From the NCBI GenBank assembly GCA_002441545.1, contig DJWL01000091.1, positions 1-5,829 of the forward strand: a stretch of 5,829 bases of DNA. The letters are read 5' to 3'. Source of the DNA: Flavobacteriaceae bacterium UBA6231 (GTDB lineage Bacteria; Bacteroidota; Bacteroidia; Flavobacteriales; Flavobacteriaceae). The notes under the pieces were generated by a model. The model did not search any database, was not told the DNA's origin, and saw only the letters and a program-made list of their open reading frames with translations. Each line of letters starts with the position of its first letter. Within the stretch, counting starts at the first letter, position 1. Below, in pieces: positions 1 to 5,829 of the stretch. A program made the translations under genes and the position numbers.

Positions 1-1
1 A

Positions 2-1162
2 ATGAGTAAAGAAGTAAAATCAGTAAACTACGGTTTAGAAAAAATATTTGAAGGAGCACAAGATTTTTTGCCCCTTTTAGGGACAGATTATGTAGAATTT
101 TATGTTGGTAATGCCAAACAGTCAGCTCACTTTTATAAAACAGCATTTGGGTTTCAGTCATATGCATATAAAGGACTGGAAACAGGTTCAAAAGATGCTG
201 TAAGCTATGTGTTGACCCAAGACAAAATCAAGTTGGTATTAACCACACCTTTAAATAGTAAATCACCAATTAATAATCATATTGTAAAACATGGCGATGG
301 TGTAAAAGTGGTAGCACTTTGGGTAGAAGATGCCAGAAATGCTTACGAAGAAACCACAAAACGAGGGGCAAAATCATATATGGAACCTATTGTTGAAAAA
401 GATGAACATGGTGAAGTTGTTAGGGCAGGAATTTATACCTATGGTGAAACTGTCCATATGTTTGTTGAGCGTAAAAATTATAAAGGCACTTTTTTACCAG
501 GTTTCAGAAAATGGGAGTCAGATTACAATCCAACTTCTGTAGGCCTTAAATATATCGACCATATGGTTGGAAATGTAGGTTGGGGACAAATGAACACTTG
601 GGTAAAATGGTATGAAGATGTTATGGGGTTTGAGAATTTTTTGTCTTTTGATGATAAACAAATTCACACAGAATATTCAGCTTTAATGAGTAAAGTGATG
701 AGTAATGGCAATGGACGAATTAAGTTTCCAATAAACGAACCAGCCAAAGGAAAAAAACGTTCTCAAATTGAAGAGTATTTAGATTTTTATGAAGATTCTG
801 GAGTACAACATATCGCAGTAGCAACTGATGATATTATTGCGACTGTTTCACAACTAAAGGCAAGAGGCGTTGAGTTTTTGCCACCACCACCACAAGCCTA
901 TTACGATGATATTCCACGCAGGTTAGGAGAACATAAAAGCATGATGAAAGAAGATATGAATGAACTTCAAAAACTGTCTATTATGGTGGATGCAGACGAG
1001 GAAGGCTATTTATTGCAAATTTTCACAAAACCAGTTGAAGACAGACCAACGTTGTTTTTTGAAATCATTCAGCGTATGGGAGCAAAAGGTTTTGGTGCAG
1101 GTAATTTTAAAGCACTTTTTGAATCAATTGAAAGAGAACAGGCTAATAGAGGTACACTTTAA
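2..1162 (+). CDS. hppD: 4-hydroxyphenylpyruvate dioxygenase (HPPD)
   Basis: Fe(II)-dependent cytosolic enzyme that converts 4-hydroxyphenylpyruvate to homogentisate, the second step of tyrosine degradation. The 386-residue protein has the two vicinal-oxygen-chelate domains of the family: an N-terminal non-catalytic one (about residues 25-155) and a C-terminal catalytic one (about 180-345). The 2-His-1-Glu iron ligands are visible as H187 (in IDHMVGNV), H270 (in GVQHIAVATDD) and E354 (in FFEIIQRMG). The C-terminal gating helix follows as GFGAGNFKALFESIE. The length is slightly above the roughly 360-380 usual in bacteria. The ATG at base 2 gives an N-terminus (SKEVKSVNYGLEKIFEGA) that I recognise from flavobacterial HPPDs, so the gene appears complete although its upstream signals lie outside the window. 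In related genomes homogentisate dioxygenase often lies nearby; that is recalled knowledge and cannot be seen here. A terminator follows the stop codon, separating it from the next genes. Confidence 0.96.
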   Translation: MSKEVKSVNYGLEKIFEGAQDFLPLLGTDYVEFYVGNAKQSAHFYKTAFGFQSYAYKGLETGSKDAVSYVLTQDKIKLVLTTPLNSKSPINNHIVKHGDGVKVVALWVEDARNAYEETTKRGAKSYMEPIVEKDEHGEVVRAGIYTYGETVHMFVERKNYKGTFLPGFRKWESDYNPTSVGLKYIDHMVGNVGWGQMNTWVKWYEDVMGFENFLSFDDKQIHTEYSALMSKVMSNGNGRIKFPINEPAKGKKRSQIEEYLDFYEDSGVQHIAVATDDIIATVSQLKARGVEFLPPPPQAYYDDIPRRLGEHKSMMKEDMNELQKLSIMVDADEEGYLLQIFTKPVEDRPTLFFEIIQRMGAKGFGAGNFKALFESIEREQANRGTL

Positions 1163-1184
1163 CAGAGATTTAATATTAAAGTAC

Positions 1185-1220
1185 AAAAACTTCATCATTA
1201 ATTTTTGATGGAGTTTTTTT
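1185..1220 (+). terminator. Rho-independent terminator after HPPD
   Basis: A 12-base-pair hairpin can be drawn between 1186-1197 (AAAACTTCATCA) and 1206-1217 (TGATGGAGTTTT), with one T-G wobble and an 8-base loop at 1198-1205. The A/T pairing can extend one more pair (1185 with 1218). The right arm runs into seven Ts (1214-1220). It lies 22 bases after the HPPD stop, where a transcript end is expected. The stem is AT-rich, as is common in this kind of genome, so its strength is uncertain. Confidence 0.75.
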
Positions 1221-1235
1221 GTTTTAATATTTTTG
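1204..1235 (+). promoter_or_regulatory. Putative Bacteroidota-type promoter for the DUF3108 operon
   Basis: TATTTTTG at 1228-1235 matches the Bacteroidota -7 consensus TAnnTTTG exactly. A TTTG at 1204-1207 lies 20 bases upstream, within the usual spacing of the -33 element. Transcription would start near 1240-1245, leaving a leader of about 65 bases before the ATG at 1309. The -33 element sits inside the loop and right arm of the preceding terminator. Such short motifs arise often by chance in AT-rich DNA, so this is an inference from motif and position only. Confidence 0.42.
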
Positions 1236-1308
1236 GAACAGTAATTGTATTTTCTTGTATATTGAACCAACTTTTACAGATTAGGATAAAAGTACAATTA
1301 CCCAAAAG

Positions 1309-2091
1309 ATGAAGAAGAAACTACTTATATATATTACCATACTTGCTGTACAGTTTTCTGTTGCTCAAAATAATTCCTCATTTGGAGAAGGAGAGTGGTT
1401 TAAGTTCAGAATGAGCTATAGTGGTTGGTTAAAAGCAGGAAATGCAACACTATCAGTTAATGAAACAAAACTAGAAGGGAGAGATGTTTATCATGTCACC
1501 GGAAAAGGCTGGACTTCAGGGATGATAAAATGGTTTTTCAAGGTAAAAGACAGGTATGAAAGTTATTTTGATATAAAAACATTATTGCCGTATAAATTTA
1601 TTAGAGATATTGATGAAGGAGGTCATACAAAAAATTTAGAAATAAAATTCGATCAAAGCAATAACAAAGCGTATGTGGTTGATAAAAAAAATAATACCAA
1701 CAAAGTATTTGACACGTCTCCAAATATTCAAGACATGGTATCAACCTATTATTATTTAAGAAATAAATTGGATGTTAATAAGCTAAAAGTTGGTGATGAA
1801 GTAAGAGTTGATATGTTTTTTGATGAAGAAAATTATGGGTTTAAACTACAATACCTTGGAGAAGAAACCATAAATACGGATTTTGGTGATATTGAAACTT
1901 TAAAATTCAGACCATATGTTATGGCTGGACGTGTATTTAAAGAAGAAGAAAGTTTAACGCTTTGGGTTACAAAAGATAAAAATAAATTACCTTTGCGCAT
2001 CAAGGCCGATTTAAGAGTTGGTTCGTTAAGAGCTGACCTTGAGGCTTTTAAAGGATTGAAACATCCGTTTAGAATTGTTTTAAAAAATTAA
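1309..2091 (+). CDS. Secreted DUF3108 domain protein
   Basis: A 260-residue protein of unknown biochemical function that I assign to the DUF3108 family from its overall pattern. Recognisable pieces are the opening GEGEWFKFRMSYSGWLKAGNATL, seen here as a GEW..F..SY..W.KAG block (about residues 26-45), the central KVKDRYESYFD block (about 77-87), DMVSTYYYLRN (about 142-152) and the late LTLWVTKDKNKLPLRI block (about 215-230). The N-terminus is a Sec signal peptide: KKK, a hydrophobic core at 5-14, and probable cleavage after S17-V18-A19, before Q20. There is no lipobox cysteine and no other membrane segment, so it should be periplasmic or loosely envelope-associated. The ATG at 1309 directly starts the signal peptide; no clear Shine-Dalgarno precedes it. 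It is the first gene of the run continuing into TDO, the M23 lipoprotein and PGI. A role alongside the cell-wall peptidase is a guess from position. Confidence 0.85.
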   Translation: MKKKLLIYITILAVQFSVAQNNSSFGEGEWFKFRMSYSGWLKAGNATLSVNETKLEGRDVYHVTGKGWTSGMIKWFFKVKDRYESYFDIKTLLPYKFIRDIDEGGHTKNLEIKFDQSNNKAYVVDKKNNTNKVFDTSPNIQDMVSTYYYLRNKLDVNKLKVGDEVRVDMFFDEENYGFKLQYLGEETINTDFGDIETLKFRPYVMAGRVFKEEESLTLWVTKDKNKLPLRIKADLRVGSLRADLEAFKGLKHPFRIVLKN

Positions 2092-2097
2092 GATCGG

Positions 2098-3015
2098 TTG
2101 GGAACAGAAACAACAAATCAACTCAAAGAGAAATATCAAAAATTAGGACAAGATTTAGATGTTCATTTAGAAGGGTTATTGTATAGTAAACCTATAACCT
2201 ATTGGGACTATATTCACACAGATTCTTTATTAAATCTTCAAATCCCTAGAACAGCTCTGCCAGACGAGATGGTTTTCATCATGTATCATCAAATCAATGA
2301 ATTATTATTTAAAATGATTCTTGGAGAAATTGAACAAGTTGCTACCACCGAAAATGTTGATGCGATGATGTTTTCATCAAAATTGATGCGAATAAGTAGG
2401 TATTTTGACATGTTAACATCTTCTTTCAGCATCATGAAAGATGGAATGGAGGTTGAACAATACAACAAATTTAGAACCTCATTAACCCCTGCAAGTGGTT
2501 TTCAAAGTGCACAATACAGAAAAATTGAATTCGCTTCTACAGAGCTTATTAATTTAATAGACAAACGATTTAGGGAAACAATAGATAGAAATTCATCATA
2601 TGAGAATGCCTTTGAACATTTATACTGGCAAGCAGCAGGAAAAGATTATAAAACGGGTAAAAAAAGTTACACATTAACAGTTTTTGAAGAGAAATACAAA
2701 GAGGAATTTATTAGATTTACGCAATTTTATAACACGCACAATTTGTGGACAAAATTTAAGTCTCTACCACAAGTTGAAAAAGAAAATAAAGACTTAATAA
2801 AAGCTATGCGTCATTATGATTACACGGTAAACATAAAATGGGTAATGGCACATTATAACACAGCAAATCATTATTTAAATATAGGTGGTAAAACCACTGA
2901 AGCAACAGGAGGAAGTGAATGGGTAAAATATATGCATCCAAAGTATCAAAAAAGAATATTTTTTCCAGACTTATGGACAGAAAAAGAATTACAAGATTGG
3001 GGAACAGAGGTTTAA
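2098..3015 (+). CDS. kynA: Tryptophan 2,3-dioxygenase family protein
   Basis: Heme enzyme family that opens the indole ring of L-tryptophan to N-formylkynurenine, the entry step of the kynurenine pathway; cytosolic. The 305-residue length suits bacterial members. Family landmarks are YWDYIHTDSLLNLQ (about 35-48), the distal-site segment EMVFIMYHQINELLFKM with H64 (matching H55 of Xanthomonas TDO), TPASGFQSAQYR with the substrate-carboxylate arginine R141, and WVMAHYNTANHYL, whose H252 aligns with the proximal heme histidine. The glycine loop ATGGSEW near the C-terminus corresponds to GTGG[ST] of classical TDOs. The start must be TTG at 2098: the reading frame closes upstream at 2089-2091, the codons between are GAT CGG, and no other start precedes the conserved YWDYI region (the first internal ATG is residue 58). 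It lies 6 bases after DUF3108, in the same frame, and overlaps the next gene. The lineage is divergent from proteobacterial TDO, so substrate specificity is inferred. Confidence 0.9.
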   Translation: MGTETTNQLKEKYQKLGQDLDVHLEGLLYSKPITYWDYIHTDSLLNLQIPRTALPDEMVFIMYHQINELLFKMILGEIEQVATTENVDAMMFSSKLMRISRYFDMLTSSFSIMKDGMEVEQYNKFRTSLTPASGFQSAQYRKIEFASTELINLIDKRFRETIDRNSSYENAFEHLYWQAAGKDYKTGKKSYTLTVFEEKYKEEFIRFTQFYNTHNLWTKFKSLPQVEKENKDLIKAMRHYDYTVNIKWVMAHYNTANHYLNIGGKTTEATGGSEWVKYMHPKYQKRIFFPDLWTEKELQDWGTEV

Positions 3016-4286
3016 TTCTGTGTTTATTTGCTTTAAGTTTAACCGCTTGTAAAAACAATCAAGAATCAAATTTAGAAGAGTCATTTGAAGATGTAGCCGT
3101 GGTTGAACCAGATGTTTATGAATTTGGTTTTAATTTAAACGATTACGTTGTTAAAAGGGACACAATTCGTAAAGGAGATAGTTTTGGTTTAATTTTAGAG
3201 AAAAATAAAATTGACTACACCAAAATTTTCAATATTGCTCAAAAAGCAAAGGACACATTCGATATTAGAAAACTTCAAGTAGGAAAACCGTATACATTAT
3301 TGTGTTCTAAAGATTCATTGGAAATTCCAAAATGCTTTATTTACCAACCCAATGTTGAAGAGTATGTGGTTGTTAATTTTCAAGATTCCATACATGCTTA
3401 TACAAGTAGAAAGCCTATTAAATATGTAGAAAGAGTAGCAACAGGTTTAGTTACTACCAATATTTCAAATGCTTTTGTAGATCAAGGGTTAAGTGTGCTA
3501 TTAGCTTATAAAATGGCCGATGAAATTTATGCTTGGACCATTGATTTCAACAGACTCCAAAAAGGAGACAGATTTAAAGTTATTTATACTGATAAATATA
3601 TTGATGATACTATTTACGCAGGTATTCAAAGTGTAAAAGCAGCCTATATGGAATATAATAAAGAACCCTTTTATGCTTTTAAATTTGAAACGGATTCTGT
3701 TAGAAAATTTACTGATTTTTTCAATGAGGAAGCCAAAAATTTGCGACGTGCTTTTTTAAAGGCACCAGTTCAATTTAGTAGAATCTCTTCAAGATATAAT
3801 TTAAACAGAAGAATAGCTTATTATGGTTTTGCCTTAAAACCCCATAAAGGAACAGATTTTGCAGCAGCAATTGGAACTCCAATTATGGCAACTGCCAACG
3901 GTACTGTAATAGAGTCTCAATATAAAGGAGGTAATGGAAATTATGTAAAAATAAGACATAATGGAACCTATGAAACACAATATCTCCACATGCAAAAGCG
4001 AAAAGTAAAGGTTGGTCAGTTTGTTAAGCAAGGTGACGTTATTGGCTGGGTTGGAATGACAGGTAATACAGGTGGGCCACATGTGTGTTATCGTTTTTGG
4101 AAAAACAAAAAGCAGGTAGATCCACTTAGAGAAAAGTTGCCAGAAGCAGAGGCTATCTCAGAAAATCTTAAAACAAAATACTTCGATTTTATAAAACCTA
4201 TAAAAGCTAAGTTGGATAGTATTCCTGTTAAAGAAGAAAAGAAAAAAGAAACAATTCAAAATAATTTAATTTCTCAAGTAAAATAA
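2973..4286 (+). CDS. MepM/Csd3-like M23 peptidase lipoprotein
   Basis: Predicted periplasmic, lipid-anchored peptidoglycan endopeptidase-type protein (437 residues from this start). The N-terminus has a basic stretch (DRKRITRLGNR), a hydrophobic core and lipobox LTAC, with the lipidated cysteine at C26. A LysM/OapA-like domain follows (about 60-115, around IRKGDSFGLILEKN). Next is the middle Csd3/OapA-type domain (about 150-265, with WTIDFNRLQKGDRFKVIY). The M23 domain spans about 285-385 and is introduced by FLKAPVQFSRISSRYNL. Active-site residues seen are H291 and D295 (HKGTD) and H339 (YLHMQ). The last motif is H370-V-C372 rather than H-x-H, so one zinc-ligand position is cysteine. The tail after 385 is Lys/Glu-rich. 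The frame is open back to 2919, but only a start at 2973 (ATG) or 2997 (TTG) gives a proper lipoprotein signal; TTG would leave an 18-residue signal (MGNRGLILCLFALSLTAC). The gene overlaps TDO by 43 (or 19) bases and PGI by one base, suggesting coupled translation. Confidence 0.88.
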   Translation: MDRKRITRLGNRGLILCLFALSLTACKNNQESNLEESFEDVAVVEPDVYEFGFNLNDYVVKRDTIRKGDSFGLILEKNKIDYTKIFNIAQKAKDTFDIRKLQVGKPYTLLCSKDSLEIPKCFIYQPNVEEYVVVNFQDSIHAYTSRKPIKYVERVATGLVTTNISNAFVDQGLSVLLAYKMADEIYAWTIDFNRLQKGDRFKVIYTDKYIDDTIYAGIQSVKAAYMEYNKEPFYAFKFETDSVRKFTDFFNEEAKNLRRAFLKAPVQFSRISSRYNLNRRIAYYGFALKPHKGTDFAAAIGTPIMATANGTVIESQYKGGNGNYVKIRHNGTYETQYLHMQKRKVKVGQFVKQGDVIGWVGMTGNTGGPHVCYRFWKNKKQVDPLREKLPEAEAISENLKTKYFDFIKPIKAKLDSIPVKEEKKKETIQNNLISQVK

Positions 4287-4288
4287 TG
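4284..4288 (+). promoter_or_regulatory. TAATG stop/start overlap (M23 gene to pgi)
   Basis: The last base of the M23 stop codon TAA (4284-4286) is the first base of the pgi ATG (4286-4288). There is no room for a separate promoter or intergenic ribosome site. Re-initiation or coupled translation is the likely mode of pgi expression from this transcript. This is read directly from the sequence; the coupling itself is an inference. Confidence 0.7.
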
Positions 4289-5829
4289 ACATTCCCTAGC
4301 ATAAATCCTACAAAAACCAGTTCATGGAAACAGCTTCAAAAACATTTTAATACATTACAAAATGTGCACATGAAAGATTTATTTGCTCAAGACAAAGAGA
4401 GAGCGAATAAATTAACCATTCAATGGGAAGATTTTTATGTGGATTTTTCAAAAAATAGAATCACAGAAGAAACATTAAAATATTTACTTCAATTAACTGA
4501 AGAAGTTAAGCTAAAAGAGGCTATTGAGTCTCAGTTTTCTGGAGAAATTATTAATCAAACCGAAGGAAGAGCGGTTTTACATACGGCTTTACGCGCACCA
4601 AAATCCGCTACTTTTATGGTTGATAGCGTCAATGTGATGCCAGAAGTTTATGGGGTTAAACAAAAAATGGAAGCCTTTACCAATGATGTTGTTAATGGTA
4701 TAAGAAAAGGGTTTACGGGTAAAGCTTTTACAGATGTTGTAAACATTGGTATTGGTGGTTCCGATTTAGGACCTGCCATGGTAGTTGAAGCATTACAGTT
4801 TTATAAAAATCATTTAACCACACATTTTGTTAGTAATGTTGATGGAGACCATGTAAATGAAGTCATTAAAAAATTAAATCCAGAGACAACGCTTTTTGTA
4901 ATAGTTTCAAAAACATTTACTACACAAGAAACACTTTCAAATGCTAATACTATTAAAGAGTGGTTCTTAAAGTTGGCTTCTGAAAATGATATTGCTAAAC
5001 ATTTTGTTGCAGTATCTACAAATATTGAAACCGTAAAGAATTTTGGTATAGATGGTTCTAATATTTTCCCAATGTGGGATTGGGTTGGAGGTAGATTCTC
5101 ACTTTGGAGTGCCGTTGGTTTATCAATAAGTTTAGCTGTTGGTTACAATAATTTTGATAGTTTACTTCAAGGAGCCAACAAAATGGATGAGCATTTTAAA
5201 AATGAAGATTTTAAAAGCAATATTCCTGTAATTTTGGCACTTATAAGCGTTTGGTACAACAACTTTTTTAATGCCGAAAGTGAAGCAATTATTCCGTATT
5301 CACAATACTTAAGTCAGTTTGCTACCTACTTACAACAAGGTATTATGGAAAGCAATGGAAAAAGTGTTGACAGAAATGGAAATGCCGTTGATTATCAAAC
5401 AGGAACAATTATTTGGGGAGAACCAGGAACCAATTCACAACATGCATTTTTTCAATTGATTCATCAAGGCACAAAATTAATACCAACCGATTTTATTGGG
5501 TTTGTTAAGTCGCTACATGGTAATCAAGACCATCAAGACAAATTAATTTCCAACTTTTTAGCACAGACCGAAGCCTTATTAAATGGTAAAACTAAGGAAG
5601 AAGTAATTGCAGAAGGTGCCAATAAAACGCTTGAGCCTTTTAAAGTATTTTCCGGAAATAAGCCTACTAACACTATTTTTATTAACAAATTGACTCCAGA
5701 AAGCTTAGGAAAACTAATAGCTATGTATGAACATAAAATATTTGTTCAAGGCATTATTTGGAATATTTTTAGCTATGACCAATTTGGTGTTGAGTTAGGA
5801 AAACAATTAGCCAGTAAAATTTTAAAAGA
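4286..5829 (+). CDS. pgi: Glucose-6-phosphate isomerase (3' end cut by window)
   Basis: Cytosolic enzyme interconverting glucose-6-phosphate and fructose-6-phosphate in glycolysis and gluconeogenesis; it also links to amino-sugar supply for peptidoglycan. The frame is open from ATG 4286 to the window end (514 full codons plus two bases), about 30 residues short of the roughly 549-residue E. coli protein. Landmarks are GIGGSDLGP (155-163), the phosphate loop SKTFTTQET (208-216), PROSITE-type signature 1 DWVGGRFSLWSAVG (265-278, R270), catalytic E355 in GIMESNGKSVD, H386 in NSQHAFFQLIHQG, and signature 2 ending DQFGVELGK with the active-site lysine K506. E355 and H386 fall at the same numbers as in the E. 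coli enzyme. The start codon overlaps the stop of the M23 gene (TAATG), which supports this start and coupling. The sequence is ordinary for a full-length bacterial PGI. Confidence 0.97.
   Translation, partial: MTFPSINPTKTSSWKQLQKHFNTLQNVHMKDLFAQDKERANKLTIQWEDFYVDFSKNRITEETLKYLLQLTEEVKLKEAIESQFSGEIINQTEGRAVLHTALRAPKSATFMVDSVNVMPEVYGVKQKMEAFTNDVVNGIRKGFTGKAFTDVVNIGIGGSDLGPAMVVEALQFYKNHLTTHFVSNVDGDHVNEVIKKLNPETTLFVIVSKTFTTQETLSNANTIKEWFLKLASENDIAKHFVAVSTNIETVKNFGIDGSNIFPMWDWVGGRFSLWSAVGLSISLAVGYNNFDSLLQGANKMDEHFKNEDFKSNIPVILALISVWYNNFFNAESEAIIPYSQYLSQFATYLQQGIMESNGKSVDRNGNAVDYQTGTIIWGEPGTNSQHAFFQLIHQGTKLIPTDFIGFVKSLHGNQDHQDKLISNFLAQTEALLNGKTKEEVIAEGANKTLEPFKVFSGNKPTNTIFINKLTPESLGKLIAMYEHKIFVQGIIWNIFSYDQFGVELGKQLASKILK

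Noticed and set aside
330..542. Open frame of 70 codons inside the HPPD gene
   Set aside because: Lies wholly within the well-supported HPPD gene in another frame; the translation has no recognisable domain.
685..707. Repeated ATGAGTAA words, also resembling the HPPD start
   Set aside because: Two 8-base copies encoding MSK and MSN inside HPPD; too short to mean anything in AT-rich DNA.
881..893. CCA triplet run
   Set aside because: Encodes four prolines in HPPD (FLPPPPQAYYDD), a proline-rich stretch at a position expected in this family; not a significant repeat.
960..1208. Open frame of 82 codons overlapping the HPPD 3' end
   Set aside because: Out-of-frame shadow of HPPD that runs into the terminator hairpin; no domain or signal seen.
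2919..2972. Upstream extension of the M23 lipoprotein to an ATG at 2919
   Set aside because: Would add 18 residues before the basic n-region, moving the lipobox to about residue 44 and overlapping TDO by 97 bases; a start at 2973 or 2997 gives a normal lipoprotein signal.
2804..3058. Minus-strand open frame opposite the TDO/M23 junction
   Set aside because: Antisense to two solid genes, with a low-complexity hydrophobic translation typical of AT-rich antisense DNA.
3834..4082. Minus-strand open frame opposite the M23 catalytic domain, Cys/Ser/Ile-rich
   Set aside because: Antisense shadow of a conserved catalytic region; no family resemblance.
1..5829. CRISPR arrays, tRNA/rRNA genes, insertion sequences, riboswitches
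   Set aside because: No regularly spaced repeats, cloverleaf sequence, transposase or conserved leader structure is visible; nearly all the DNA is accounted for by five ordinary genes.

Overview
The window looks like a chromosomal segment of a Bacteroidota bacterium, most likely Flavobacteriia. It is AT-rich. The Shine-Dalgarno sequences are weak or absent. The secreted protein has a signal peptide ending in A|Q. One promoter-like site fits the phylum's TAnnTTTG/TTG pattern. The proteins read like flavobacterial versions of their families. All five genes are on the + strand and densely packed. The lineage call is from recalled sequence style, not from a search.

Layout: (1) 2-1162 is a complete 4-hydroxyphenylpyruvate dioxygenase gene (tyrosine/phenylalanine catabolism), closed by a hairpin-plus-T-run terminator at about 1185-1220. 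(2) After a 146-base gap holding the terminator and a promoter-like site, a four-gene run begins. It contains a secreted DUF3108 protein (1309-2091), a tryptophan 2,3-dioxygenase family protein (2098-3015, TTG start), a MepM/Csd3-like lipoprotein with an M23 peptidase domain (about 2973-4286), and glucose-6-phosphate isomerase (4286 to beyond the window end, lacking roughly 30 C-terminal residues). Spacings in this run are +6, about -43 and -1 bases, so it is very probably one operon with translational coupling.

Functionally the segment mixes aromatic amino-acid ring opening (HPPD for the tyrosine route, TDO for the tryptophan/kynurenine route), envelope and peptidoglycan maintenance (DUF3108, M23 lipoprotein) and central carbon metabolism (PGI). 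No mobile element, CRISPR array, RNA gene or defence system is visible, and I see no undescribed system. The points most worth a second look are the His-to-Cys change at a zinc-ligand position of the M23 domain, the TDO/M23 overlap that encodes part of a lipoprotein signal peptide, and the forced TTG start of TDO in frame with the preceding gene.
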